A program made the translations under genes and the position numbers. DNA of 64,000 nucleotides from Nitrospirota bacterium (GTDB lineage: Bacteria; Nitrospirota; Nitrospiria; Nitrospirales; Nitrospiraceae), in assembly GCA_016219645.1 (NCBI GenBank), contig JACRLR010000016.1, positions 248,001 through 312,000 of the forward strand. Reading direction: 5' to 3'. The notes beneath the pieces are model-generated. The model had not been told where the DNA came from, ran no database searches, and saw only the letters and a list, made by a program, of their open reading frames with translations. Of the stretch, positions 38,810 through 48,201 are shown in pieces. Position 1 is the stretch's first letter; every line of letters begins with the position of its first letter.

Positions 38810-39067
38810 ATGAACCTGAAACACAAACAAGAAATACGGAAGTATCCTCAATCATGGGGTAATTTGGCTGTCGATCATGAAGTCCTTGATGCCACTCAAG
38901 GCCTCAGGACTCGGCACCGCTCTCTTGCACCGGTTTCGGTATTGAACGTTCCTGAGGAGGAATCTGAAGCTGATTCCCTCGGTCCCGCAAAGGGAATCAG
39001 CTTGGGAGTTGGATTGTCCATCCTACTGTGGTCCGTCATCATTCTTGTTATGTCGAGGATCCTCTAA
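38810..39067 (+). CDS. Small C-terminally anchored membrane protein
   Basis: 85 residues from an ATG with an excellent AAAGGAGG ribosome site. The first 60 residues are soluble and charged; the last 23 (GISLGVGLSILLWSVIIL...) form one membrane helix at the very C terminus. No family recognised. It is the only well-supported gene between 37.5 and 39.6 kb. Confidence 0.6.
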   Translation: MNLKHKQEIRKYPQSWGNLAVDHEVLDATQGLRTRHRSLAPVSVLNVPEEESEADSLGPAKGISLGVGLSILLWSVIILVMSRIL

Positions 39068-39654
39068 CCGTTAGCATCAACAGTCCACAAGAGATTCTTC
39101 GTTGGAGCAGCTCGCCCGCATTATTCATGACTCTTGTGCTGCAATCGCCGATCCGCTGTTGCGATACGCCGGCGGCCGGCGGGCTCGCCCCTCAGCGGGG
39201 CTGGTTCTAGGCCGGCGCTCAAGGAGGGTACAGGAGAAGGAGAGATTCTCTCCTTTCAGTGGGATATGCACATGGATATGGAGTAGTACTATATTCGTCT
39301 GGAGCCTGAGCCGGCCCAAACGCATATGTCACGTCGTCCGGAAATAACCGGATGATTTCTTGAAGGTGATGTTAAAAGCGAAGGAAGTATGAAGCTGTGA
39401 ATATTCAAGCAGCCCACGGATGATGTGTGCGAAAGGGCCAGCGCGTGAAGAGTCTTGAGCATGATTGGACTGCCTTCAGGAAGCGGCTGGACATGTCAGG
39501 GGTACTGTTCCATGATCTGGGACGGACTGGAAGGCGGAATCTTCTGAGGCAGGGATGCTGGGCAGTGGCTATGAAGATTTGCGGCTACCGGTTACAGTGG
39601 GGGGAGGTACCAGGCCTGAGTAAGTCGGGCCTGGCCGTGAAACCTGTTACAAAT
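39068..39654. other. Intergenic region
   Basis: No supported gene. Two hairpins are visible: GGAGAAGGAGAG/CTCTCCTTTC near 39232-39257 and CCAGGCC/GGCCTGG near 39610-39634, the latter just past the tRNA 3' end. Confidence 0.5.
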
Positions 39655-39744
39655 TGGCGGAGAGGGTGGGGATCGAACCCACGGTCCCGTTGCCAGGACA
39701 GCAGTTTTCGAGACTGCCCGATTCGGCCACTCTCGCACCTCTCC
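39655..39744 (-). tRNA. tRNA-Ser (anticodon CGA)
   Basis: On the minus strand the acceptor arms GGAGAGG and CCTCTCC pair, the discriminator is G and CCA is encoded. The anticodon stem-loop is GCAGT-CTCGAAA-ACTGC, giving CGA, which reads UCG. A long variable arm (GTCCTGGCAACGGGAC) marks a class II serine tRNA, and the T arm GTGGGTTCGATCCCCAC is complete. Confidence 0.96.
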
Positions 39745-39867
39745 GCTAGGTAGAACTTTCCTCACGCCGAGGTAGGGTTGCTGGCATAAGTAGCATCGCT
39801 GCGATCGGCTGTGGGAGCTTACCCTGGAGAGTCTGATTTTTCAATCCCCTGAACCGGGAACGTATCA

Positions 39868-40656
39868 ATGAATCCTAGCATAGCTGAGCCGGTCGTGGCC
39901 TTCCCGTCCATTGAAGGACTGACGACGGCAGATCATTCTCTGCCACTCAGACTGGTCGGCCGGACTGTTCATGTTTGGGGCTTTTCTCTTGATGGAAACG
40001 CCGCGGTGTTGAAACGTTGCCGTGCCTGGCTGAGCGAGGAAGAGTGTGGAAGGGCTGCTCGGTTCATCCGCCGGGAAGATCAGATCCGATACGGCCTCGC
40101 GCATGGCGGTTTGCGGGCTGTGCTTGCTCGCTACACCGGACTCGATCCGGCGGCATTGCGGTTCCAAGCCGGCGCGACCGGCAAACCAGCCTTGTTGGAT
40201 GAGCAGGGGAACCAGCACGAACTCCGTTTCAATCTATCTCATTCTCGCGGGCGTATGCTCATTGCTGTGACCCGGGGACAGGATGTCGGGATCGATCTCG
40301 AAGAGGTAAGGGACAAGGCCGAGGTCGACAAGCTCGCCGAACGGTTTTATTCGCCCGTTGAATATCAGGAGATCATGAGCCGGTCCGGACTTGCCCGGGT
40401 GCAGCAGTTCTATCGCTACTGGGTAGCCAAGGAAGCGGTACTAAAAGGTCAAGGGGTTGGCCTACTGTCACTGCGTAGCTGCGAGGTCTTCACTCCACCC
40501 GATGCGACGGGCTCGGGGGTGTGTCCACCCGACGGGGCAGGGCTCCAGCCAGGATGGATGATTCGATGGCTTGCCTGTGGTGGCGGCTGGCAAGGAGCAG
40601 TGGCCCTCTACGGAAAGGATTGGAACGTGAGCGCACAGACCGCCGAGGAGGTTTGA
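39868..40656 (+). CDS. 4'-phosphopantetheinyl transferase (Sfp type)
   Basis: 262 residues. Moves phosphopantetheine from coenzyme A to carrier proteins. Magnesium and catalytic motifs GQDVGIDLEEV and FYRYWVAKEAVLKGQGVGL are intact, as is FNLSHSRGRMLIAV. The length fits the Sfp/Gsp class, which acts on secondary-metabolite carriers and can replace AcpS. No carrier protein or synthase is nearby. Confidence 0.92.
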   Translation: MNPSIAEPVVAFPSIEGLTTADHSLPLRLVGRTVHVWGFSLDGNAAVLKRCRAWLSEEECGRAARFIRREDQIRYGLAHGGLRAVLARYTGLDPAALRFQAGATGKPALLDEQGNQHELRFNLSHSRGRMLIAVTRGQDVGIDLEEVRDKAEVDKLAERFYSPVEYQEIMSRSGLARVQQFYRYWVAKEAVLKGQGVGLLSLRSCEVFTPPDATGSGVCPPDGAGLQPGWMIRWLACGGGWQGAVALYGKDWNVSAQTAEEV

Positions 40657-40705
40657 GGCTGGGGGGATGTTAGAGGTTGGAGGCTTAAGGCTGGAGAAAG
40701 GCGTG

Positions 40706-41311
<606 letters not shown>

Positions 41312-42331
41312 CTATGACCGGCTCAAGAGGTATATCTGTCCAGTCGGTTGCGGGCTGCCGCCCGAGGGCTCAAGGCTGACAGCAAAGTTCTTCGCCTCGT
41401 TGAAGGTCGGCAGCTTTTTAACCAGGAGGCGAGCGGTTTCTCCGGCATTCATGCGAAACGTTCCAATACCCACCGGTTTGTCGTGAACAGCCCATAGTTG
41501 GTAGGTCGTACCAGCGGGGCATTCCGGGAGGTTCACAGAGTAGAGCCAAGCGTTTTGCGTTCGAGAATCGTACAGCAGGAATCCTACGGCTTGCTTCGCC
41601 ACGTCCGATCCGGCGAGAGACACGGCCTTAATGTTGGGACTTCGAAGCAGGGTGGCGAACTCGTCTTGCGGAGTCGCGATAGTGCGACTCCCGTTGCGCT
41701 GGGTCAATTGTGTATGCGCCTCTTCCAGCTCAGTCTCACGCAGGGCCAGTTGTTCCTTGGCCACCGTTATTTCGTGCGTTCTCCGCTGCAGTTCGTCGCG
41801 CAATTCGTCGAGGGTTTTGGCCTGTTCCTTGGCCTCGCGCTGCGCAGCGGTTAGCGCTGCCGACTTGTCCTTGAGCGAGGCTTCGAGTTGGTTGATGTTC
41901 GATGTGTCGATGGAACGTTGTGTCGAAATATTCCACACGAGTAGCCCGACGACTGCCACGACCAGGACTGCTGCGATGCCAAGAGCCCATGGTAGTGACG
42001 ATGATTTGGCAGGGGCCACAGGAGGAAAGAGATGGTCCATCCATTCACCCGGTTCCAAACTCTGCCGGACCGGTTCGACCTTTGGCGGCAGTTCCACTGG
42101 AACCGGCGCCGGGCCTCGCTCAGCCATGATCTTGGATTTGAGGGCCTGTGGGGGCTTGATCGGACTGAGGCTCAGCGGGAGGAGCGCCGCGATGGATTGA
42201 TAGTCCTTCAGCGCAGCATGACAGGCGCTGCAGCCGGAGAGTAAGTGGGCTTCCAGTGCCTGTCGCTCGGTTCGGTCCAGGGCGCCTGCGGCATACAAGG
42301 GAACTGATGCTTCAAGTTCTTCGTGTGTCAT
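41312..42331 (-). CDS. Membrane anti-sigma factor (RskA-like)
   Basis: 339 residues. N-terminal anti-sigma domain (MTHEELEASVPLYAAGALD, and a Cys pair GCSACHAAL), then a membrane helix at about 115-135 (LPWALGIAAVLVVAVVGLLV), a coiled coil of about 80 residues and a periplasmic RskA-type C-terminal domain (GFLLYDSRTQNAWLYSVNLP, PTGQIYLLSR). It should hold the sigma factor encoded directly upstream (4-base overlap) at the membrane until a signal. Its TAG stop is part of a family D end. Confidence 0.88.
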   Translation of the reverse strand: MTHEELEASVPLYAAGALDRTERQALEAHLLSGCSACHAALKDYQSIAALLPLSLSPIKPPQALKSKIMAERGPAPVPVELPPKVEPVRQSLEPGEWMDHLFPPVAPAKSSSLPWALGIAAVLVVAVVGLLVWNISTQRSIDTSNINQLEASLKDKSAALTAAQREAKEQAKTLDELRDELQRRTHEITVAKEQLALRETELEEAHTQLTQRNGSRTIATPQDEFATLLRSPNIKAVSLAGSDVAKQAVGFLLYDSRTQNAWLYSVNLPECPAGTTYQLWAVHDKPVGIGTFRMNAGETARLLVKKLPTFNEAKNFAVSLEPSGGSPQPTGQIYLLSRS

Positions 42332-42930
42332 TGCAGATCACCAGTGTTCCGCCACTGTTGGAGAACCTCCCGGAGTTTGGACATCCCAAGTTTGATTCTG
42401 GTTTTCACAGTACCGAGCGGCTGGTTCAACCGCGACGCGATCTCGGTATGGGAGAGTCCCTCATAGTAGGCCAATTCAATCGCTTGTTGCTGGGCCTGGG
42501 GCAATCCCGCCACAGCCGTTATTACCGCAGTACGGAGTTCTTGATCGGCTTTCGTTTCAAACGGACTCGGGCCCTCATCGGTTAGCTGCGTCGCAGTCCC
42601 GGCTTCCACCGAGCCCGTAGTGTGATGGCCTCGCGCGGTTCTGGCGCGTAGCCGGTCTATGGCACGGCTCTTGGTGAGGGTGATCAGCCATGCAATCGGT
42701 GTTCCCCGCCCGACGTCATAGCGAGAGACCTTTCGCCAGACTTCCAAATAGACATCCTGCAAGAGTTCTGCAGCCTCCTCGTGATTTCCCAAGATCCTCA
42801 CTGCCAGCGTAAACAAGAGCGTGCTCGAATGGTCATAGAGTTGGCTGAAAGCCTGGTGATCACCTTTAGCCACGCGGGCCAGTAGGGTCGGATCAATCGT
42901 AGAGGTGGCTTGCTGTGAGGGTGTATCCAT
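42328..42930 (-). CDS. ECF sigma factor (SigK-like)
   Basis: 200 residues. Region 2: FSQLYDHSSTLLFTLAVRIL and DVYLEVWRKVSRYD. Region 4: AGLPQAQQQAIELAYYEGLS and HTEIASRLNQPLGTVKTRI. It is the partner of the following anti-sigma gene. Its target promoters are unknown. Confidence 0.93.
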   Translation of the reverse strand: MDTPSQQATSTIDPTLLARVAKGDHQAFSQLYDHSSTLLFTLAVRILGNHEEAAELLQDVYLEVWRKVSRYDVGRGTPIAWLITLTKSRAIDRLRARTARGHHTTGSVEAGTATQLTDEGPSPFETKADQELRTAVITAVAGLPQAQQQAIELAYYEGLSHTEIASRLNQPLGTVKTRIKLGMSKLREVLQQWRNTGDLQ

Positions 42931-43031
42931 AACGAACGAACGTCAGACTGTAACGAAAATCCAGGATCGCCCCATGTCCGCCACGACTATAGCATCCTAC
43001 GGAGAGAACCGGCAAAAGGATGTGCGTTTCA

Positions 43032-43159
43032 GCAGGATGCTGAAAAAGTCCGCCAGCGGCGTTCTCGCCTTGAACGCATCCTCAATGTACCCCTGAGGGT
43101 ACGCCTCCGGTGCGTTCATCGGCTGCGGCCTTGCTGGACGATCTTTTTGAGCATCCTGC
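43032..43159. mobile_element. Family D MITE-like hairpin, intact copy
   Basis: 128 bases with near-identical inverted ends (left GCAGGATGCTGAAAAAGTCC, right complement GCAGGATGCTCAAAAAGATC). The centre has a perfect palindrome GTACCC-CTGA-GGGTAC (43087-43102). No transposase is encoded. Confidence 0.7.
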
Positions 43160-43213
43160 GGGAGAGTTATGCACTTGGGGACTTGTTTGGATACTATTCG
43201 GGTGTCTCGCTGT

Positions 43214-43993
43214 TCAATGCAGCATTGTCAGAAAGAATGGCTCGAGACCGGCATCCCGGAAAGATTGACGGAGCAGGAGAGATGCTGTAGCCGGATCGTA
43301 TTGTGCTACCCGCCAGGGCCCCAGCCGGACGACATAATTTGCTTGCTTCTGTCTGTTGGACGCAGCAAGAAGGTCGGCCATGTGCGGGGATATTGGGAAT
43401 GTGAGCGAGGCGATCTTGGAGTGAGAGGGGAGAGATCGGAGTGGTGCAGGGGCAAGGACATCAACCGTGGCTACCCATCGGAGTAGCAGGGCCAGAAGAT
43501 GCTGGAAGATGGAAAGTCTCGCGAGCGCATGAATAGTCCTGGTGCCAGATTGGACGACCACAGCCCACGCCTGAGTCTTGAGGCTATTCTGTTGTTCCGA
43601 GGCGGATACTGCCGGTAGGCCTTGTCCGAATGATATGTAAGTGCCCTCGCGCAGCACTCCCGTAACTATTCCGATTACAGAGCTTGGCTCGACGATCTCG
43701 CAGCTGCTTTCTGTTGCGTCGCCTCTGGTCAGGAGGGTGCCTCGTGGATCGATAGAGGTAATGCGGTGGCAGACGAGCAGAGAGCCATTCCGAAATACAA
43801 CGATCGAGCCAACGGTCAGAGAGGTCGGAGGACTGAGTTCAAGCCTGTCGCCAGCCTGAATCGTCGGTGTCATGCTCGAAGAGACGATACGAGGGACGAC
43901 CATGTTGCTGAGGAGCGGCAGTTGAAGTTCATCCGGTAAGTCCTGCACAGCAAAACGGCGATCCAAACTGAACGAGGGTAGGAGCTGGATCAT
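43214..43993 (-). CDS. S26 (SipW-like) peptidase domain protein in RiPP-like cassette
   Basis: 259 residues. Residues about 33-115 resemble the Ser/His signal peptidases: nucleophile Ser40 in SSSMTPTIQAGD, VGSIVVFRNG, the His76 motif VCHRITSID that replaces the usual Lys, and LLTRGDA. There is no obvious N-terminal membrane anchor; a hydrophobic stretch (IFQHLLALLLRWV) follows near 170. It overlaps the nucleotidyltransferase gene by 4 bases and is last in the cassette. A protease in this position could remove the leader of the cassette's peptide, but that is inference. Confidence 0.8.
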   Translation of the reverse strand: MIQLLPSFSLDRRFAVQDLPDELQLPLLSNMVVPRIVSSSMTPTIQAGDRLELSPPTSLTVGSIVVFRNGSLLVCHRITSIDPRGTLLTRGDATESSCEIVEPSSVIGIVTGVLREGTYISFGQGLPAVSASEQQNSLKTQAWAVVVQSGTRTIHALARLSIFQHLLALLLRWVATVDVLAPAPLRSLPSHSKIASLTFPISPHMADLLAASNRQKQANYVVRLGPWRVAQYDPATASLLLRQSFRDAGLEPFFLTMLH

Positions 43994-44955
43994 GAGGATG
44001 TCCTGGCTCTTTGGTCAGCGAAGAGACGGATCATCATGCGGACGAGCAAGATGTTTCCCGCTCTTGCGAGTTGCCACCATCTGGCGATGGTGGTCTGCCG
44101 GGGCCGCTTTGCACGGTCACTTCCATACCGATAAGCCAGGAAGAGCGAGGAGGGGAGGAGGGTGTGTCGGAGCCAGGCAAGCCTGCGCCCAGGCGGTTGT
44201 GTGATCCACAATAAAAAATGGCCCAGTTCGGGAAGCGGCTGGGTCGTCACTAATCGTCGGAAAAGGAACTCCAGTGCCTGTTCAGCCATCGTCTCCGGCG
44301 CGAGTTGCTGGATTACGGAAGAAGGAATATCGATGGTCGCATTCGACAATGCCAGTTGGCGAAGGCCGTGGTAGAAAGGAATCTTGAGGTGGTGTCGGAT
44401 CGATTCCTCGACAAGCCGGGGCCAATGGAGCGGTTCCTTCTGGAACAATAACTGGAGATCGGTGAAAAAAGAAGGGGAGAGATGCCCCCGATGCACGACT
44501 GTGTAGGCGATGAGATAGAGCAACAGGTCGTCGGATGCCAGGTGCTTGACCGTTACCTGACCAAGCTGTCTCGTACATGCTCGTTTCCATAGAGCGGCAA
44601 GGCCCTCTTCGTCGAGATACCAGAGCTCCGGGATTAGATCCAGAGCGAGTGCGGAGTTGGACGAACGATAGGCAGGGTTGCCATCGATCTGTTGTGTAAA
44701 TCCTGCCTCAAGCAGCAGCCGGTGAATAGAAGGAAGGTCCCGTTCATGGACCAGCAGATCCACGTCTGAGAGGGGCCTGGTCCCACGCATGCCATAAAGG
44801 CGCGAGAGCAGATCGGCCCCTTTCAGAAGGATGCAGTCTATGCCCTGCTGCTGGAACATCCGGCCGACGAGTTCATACTCATCGAGCAGACGTTTGTTGA
44901 CCTGGCTGACCAGCTGGTAGGCGTCAGCGAGATCGTCGAGGGTCAAGGAGGGCAT
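43990..44955 (-). CDS. Nucleotidyltransferase family protein (NTP_transf_5 type)
   Basis: 321 residues. The nucleotidyltransferase core is LLKGADLLSRLYG then PLSDVDLLVHERDLP, with the metal Asp pair at 64 and 66. This family (PF14907) recurs in peptide-modification clusters, including lasso peptide clusters with HPr-kinase-like genes; its reaction is not established. Overlaps the radical SAM gene upstream by 32 bases and the peptidase gene downstream by 4. Confidence 0.85.
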   Translation of the reverse strand: MPSLTLDDLADAYQLVSQVNKRLLDEYELVGRMFQQQGIDCILLKGADLLSRLYGMRGTRPLSDVDLLVHERDLPSIHRLLLEAGFTQQIDGNPAYRSSNSALALDLIPELWYLDEEGLAALWKRACTRQLGQVTVKHLASDDLLLYLIAYTVVHRGHLSPSFFTDLQLLFQKEPLHWPRLVEESIRHHLKIPFYHGLRQLALSNATIDIPSSVIQQLAPETMAEQALEFLFRRLVTTQPLPELGHFLLWITQPPGRRLAWLRHTLLPSSLFLAYRYGSDRAKRPRQTTIARWWQLARAGNILLVRMMIRLFADQRARTSS

Positions 44956-45982
44956 GGGTGTGATACTCCAATTGTGCCCACTCCTTAAAGTGCGGGAGGC
45001 ACGAACTCATATCTCCTGTTTCGAGCCAAGCATCGCTTCGACCCTGCCGGCAGTGGGGCCGCACCTCACAGGTGGGACATTCGTAACGGTCGCTCGGGTG
45101 CGCTTGGTCGACAGTCTGCTTGAGCAGCTCCCAGCCTTCTTTCACCGTCCCGGTGCGGAGATCATAGCTCGGGATCGGGAAGGCGGTGCAGAGGTTCATT
45201 TTTCCATAGGGAGTGATCGCAAATCGAGTGTGGCCGCAGGCGCATTCGATGAAGGACTCCGGAGTGGAACAGGCTGTTTCCGGCCCGTCATTGCTCCGGT
45301 ATGAGAGCAGCTCACGATCGATCAGAGCCTTGTGCTCGGGAGCAAGGCGATATTGTAATGGCATCCGGTCGCCGGTGATGGTGGTCATGATCTCCAGACA
45401 ATATTGGAATTTCATCCGTAGGGATTCCACGAGGTGTCGACATGCCTGGATTTCATTGTAGTTGATGGTAGTCACAGGCATCCGAACGACGACGGGCAAC
45501 GAGGCAGCGGCAAGATTGAGCAGACCCTGTCGAAACTGGCGATAGGAGCCTGGGACTCCGGTCATCTGCTCATAGACTTCTTCTGTCGCGCCATAAATCG
45601 AGACATTAATTTGACTGACCGCAGCTTCATGGAGGAGATCCGCGAAGGATGCGGTGATTCGGGTGGCGTTGGTCATGAGGTGAGTCATCAATCCCTGCCG
45701 ACGTGTATGTCGAAGAATGTCACCGATGTCGGGGCGTATGCTTGGTTCGCCTCCGGTAAACGTGATGGTGAGCACGCCAAGATCAGAGATCTGGTTGAGG
45801 AGCGTACAAATCTCTAAGGTCGTGAGTTCATGGGGTAGTGCACGATGGGTCGGATTGTAGCAATGGACGCATCGCAGGTTGCAGCCGTAGGTCAACTCGA
45901 AGGTCACCCCTTCCGGCCGGCGTGACGCATTTGCTTTGGTCGAGAGCAATTCATGAAAGGTATCAGCATCCAGGTTCTTCAT
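44924..45982 (-). CDS. Radical SAM/SPASM protein (third of three)
   Basis: 352 residues. SAM-cluster Cys at 34, 38 and 41 in FELTYGCNLRCVHCYNP, GGEP in TFTGGEPSIRPD, and a C-terminal SPASM domain with CACGHTRFAITPYGKMNLC, then CPTCEVRPHC and a last Cys in SSCLPHF. SPASM enzymes usually modify peptides. Overlaps the kinase-like gene by 4 bases and the nucleotidyltransferase gene by 32. Confidence 0.9.
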   Translation of the reverse strand: MKNLDADTFHELLSTKANASRRPEGVTFELTYGCNLRCVHCYNPTHRALPHELTTLEICTLLNQISDLGVLTITFTGGEPSIRPDIGDILRHTRRQGLMTHLMTNATRITASFADLLHEAAVSQINVSIYGATEEVYEQMTGVPGSYRQFRQGLLNLAAASLPVVVRMPVTTINYNEIQACRHLVESLRMKFQYCLEIMTTITGDRMPLQYRLAPEHKALIDRELLSYRSNDGPETACSTPESFIECACGHTRFAITPYGKMNLCTAFPIPSYDLRTGTVKEGWELLKQTVDQAHPSDRYECPTCEVRPHCRQGRSDAWLETGDMSSCLPHFKEWAQLEYHTHALLDPRRSR

Positions 45983-46881
45983 GGAGACACCAGTGCTATC
46001 CCTTCCAGCTGATTCTGGACGTAGTCCACAATATCAGGACATTTCGCAAATATGAGTCGCCGGCAAGGAACATGAGAGACCAGGTCGCTCAAAAACGCCA
46101 GTGTGGATTCCATGGCGGCGCGATCCCAATGGGGAAGAAAACATTGGGGGAGGATCAGTGCCAGCGCGGCAGCGGGAGAGAGCTTGTCGATCTGGTGTTG
46201 TGGCCCATGACTGATGCAAAATAGTTCTGTCAGCGGGCCCGACTCGTTCTTCGCGTAGGCGCCGCTGCCGACCCACGGCGTCCCATGTACGACAAAGTCC
46301 CCTCCGTCCTTGCGGATGATCATGCGCTCATCGCTTAACACACATGCGCCACGGGCATCGAAGAACTCCGACAGCGTGGATTTGCCTGTGCCAGAGGCCC
46401 CAGTGAAGATGTATCCTCCTGTCGGTGAAAGGACCCCTGCCGAGTGGAGGAGAATCCCTCCCTCACGCGCAAGTCTGGTCAATAGACATGCTTCAACAAT
46501 AGGGTTAATGATCTTCATTGGCACCCAGCCCACCGCCGAGCCGGTCTTTTCACCTTTTGTCCACACATCTACATGTGAAAAGTCTTTGGTGATGAGTGCG
46601 AGAGCGTAGGGTTGGTGGGTCTCGGTATCCAGAGACTCTAATAGCGAACCAGCAGCTGTCTCATAGAGACGCCAAAGGCCGTGGCAGGCATCGAATTGGA
46701 GTGGCCCATGTGTCAGGCTCGGGAGTGCCTCGACAACCGTGACGGCGGTCTCGATATCCATCTGTCGGTCGGAATGGTCGAGGAATCCACCGAACGGATG
46801 CATCGGCCAGCTGATGGGCGGATGGTCTTGGGCTTCCGTCAGCCTGATTCTATAACCGGCGATAGAAAGTTCGATTTTCAT
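45979..46881 (-). CDS. HPr kinase-like (HprK-related) protein
   Basis: 300 residues. The P-loop GASGTGKST is at 161-169, preceded by the HprK-type ILLHSAGV (His146), with SDE at 183-185 and HGTPWVGSG further on. It lacks the N-terminal domain of true HprK. Such proteins phosphorylate the C-terminal Ser of paeninodin-type lasso peptide precursors. Here the gene begins 2 bases after the 62-residue peptide gene, whose last residue is Ser, so the peptide is the obvious candidate substrate (inference). Confidence 0.85.
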   Translation of the reverse strand: MKIELSIAGYRIRLTEAQDHPPISWPMHPFGGFLDHSDRQMDIETAVTVVEALPSLTHGPLQFDACHGLWRLYETAAGSLLESLDTETHQPYALALITKDFSHVDVWTKGEKTGSAVGWVPMKIINPIVEACLLTRLAREGGILLHSAGVLSPTGGYIFTGASGTGKSTLSEFFDARGACVLSDERMIIRKDGGDFVVHGTPWVGSGAYAKNESGPLTELFCISHGPQHQIDKLSPAAALALILPQCFLPHWDRAAMESTLAFLSDLVSHVPCRRLIFAKCPDIVDYVQNQLEGIALVSP

Positions 46882-46883
46882 CT

Positions 46884-47072
46884 TTACGAAGGGCGCATGC
46901 CACTGTCACCCACAGCGGCTGCTTTCTTACAGGCTCCTGGTCGGCAGCGGATATCACCGCCGCCTGCCATGGGATTGGAGGCGGTTAAACTGCAGGCGCT
47001 CAAGATGGCCTGCTCCTGGCTCAGCTCGACTCGGAAGAGTTGGGGAGGGCTGTAGGGTTTTTTTTCAGTCAT
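46884..47072 (-). CDS. Candidate RiPP precursor peptide
   Basis: 62 residues with the best ribosome site in the cassette (AAGGAGGT, about 11 bases before the ATG). The leader-like part starts MTEKKPYSPPQLFRVELSQ and continues EQAILSACS; the K-P-Y-x-x-P-x-L pattern resembles leaders bound by PqqD-type recognition domains. The probable core is Gly/Cys-rich (MAGGGDIRCRPGACKKAA) and the peptide ends GDSGMRPS. Cysteines are at 27, 43 and 48; the C-terminal residue is Ser. It sits between a SPASM radical SAM gene (8-base overlap) and the HprK-like gene. I know no named family for it. Confidence 0.75.
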   Translation of the reverse strand: MTEKKPYSPPQLFRVELSQEQAILSACSLTASNPMAGGGDIRCRPGACKKAAAVGDSGMRPS

Positions 47073-48201
47073 GATGTGCCACTACCTCCTTGCTCGTTCT
47101 GCGCAATGGGTGAATCAATGTCTGATGCATCGTCGATTGTGCCAGCGCAAGCGCGACGTCACAATCATAAGGAATTGGAGCTTCGGCTGCGCCACATTCC
47201 CAGCGCGCGTCCGAGGGCTTCTTATCGCAAAATGTATGGATTTCGCAGGCGCGGCAGGGCGACTCGCCCTGGTATCGCATGTTCCAAATCTCCCTGAAGA
47301 GCGTTGCAATGGCATCTGCAAGTCGATGTGTACGGAGCGAGACCCGTCGTTCATATTGCAGGGTGCAGCTGCCGAGTTCCCCCCAGGCATTGATGTGGAT
47401 TGTGTCCGTTCCACAGCCGCAGCGATAGAGTCGGTCTGTGTCGGGAGTCTGTAACATGGTGGACAGACTGCAGGACTCCTCGTCTCCCTCGGATGCCGAT
47501 TGATCCTCGTGCAGCGAAGCCACGTCGTCTGGAGCCATCCGGTAGGTAAGGGACGAGAGCTCGCCGTTGAGTCGAGGCGAGAGCGAGGTCGTGAAGCCGA
47601 AGTTCTGCCCGAATGATTCCACGAATTGTCTGATGGCGGGAATCTCATGCCTATTCCAGTTCATGGCTTTCGTTTTGAGGGTAAAGGGCAGGCCACTCTC
47701 TCTCAACAATTCAAGCCCGCGAGTGAAGGCACGGAAGGAGCCCGGAATTTGTGTGAACCAGTCGAACGGTTCTTCCGTTACGGAGTGGCAGGAAATATCG
47801 ATGGTAAAGGGCGGCATTTCCTGCAGCCGTTCGATGACGGCCTTCGTGAAGAGCGTGCCGTTGGTGTAGAGCTGGAGTAAGAAACCTTTCCGAACGGCGG
47901 CTTCATAAATCTCAAAAAACTGAGGGTGCATGAAAATATCGCCCCCGGTCAGATTGAGCCAGACAATGCCGATCTGCTGCATTTCGTCCAGCAGTCGATG
48001 GATTTCATCGAGCATCAGTTCGCGCGGAAAGAAGTCCTTGTGGTTATAGGGATCCGTGTAGCAATGGCGGCAATGGAGGTTGCAGCGGTAGGTCAGTTCG
48101 AGTTGGGCCTTGATGACACGCTGCTGCGCCGCTGCCTGCTCGTGGACTCGCTGACTGAAGTCGCCATACTGGATGGTTGGAATGGTTCTCTCGTCAGGCA
48201 T
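47065..48201 (-). CDS. Radical SAM/SPASM protein (second of three)
   Basis: 378 residues. SAM-cluster Cys at 40, 44 and 47 in LELTYRCNLHCRHCYTD, GGDIFMHP in place of GGEP, and a full SPASM region: YRCGCGTDTIHINAWGELGS, CTLQYER, then CRACEIHTFC and two more Cys (WECGAAE, YDCDVAL). It lies directly upstream of the peptide gene, overlapping by 8 bases, which makes it the likely core-modifying enzyme. It overlaps the other radical SAM gene by 8 bases. Confidence 0.9.
   Translation of the reverse strand: MPDERTIPTIQYGDFSQRVHEQAAAQQRVIKAQLELTYRCNLHCRHCYTDPYNHKDFFPRELMLDEIHRLLDEMQQIGIVWLNLTGGDIFMHPQFFEIYEAAVRKGFLLQLYTNGTLFTKAVIERLQEMPPFTIDISCHSVTEEPFDWFTQIPGSFRAFTRGLELLRESGLPFTLKTKAMNWNRHEIPAIRQFVESFGQNFGFTTSLSPRLNGELSSLTYRMAPDDVASLHEDQSASEGDEESCSLSTMLQTPDTDRLYRCGCGTDTIHINAWGELGSCTLQYERRVSLRTHRLADAIATLFREIWNMRYQGESPCRACEIHTFCDKKPSDARWECGAAEAPIPYDCDVALALAQSTMHQTLIHPLRRTSKEVVAHHD

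Noticed and set aside
39427-39753. 108-codon open frame
   Set aside because: It reads through the tRNA-Ser gene on the opposite strand.
43032-43159. Remnant of an insertion sequence with a transposase
   Set aside because: Only 128 bases long with no coding potential; better described as MITE-like.
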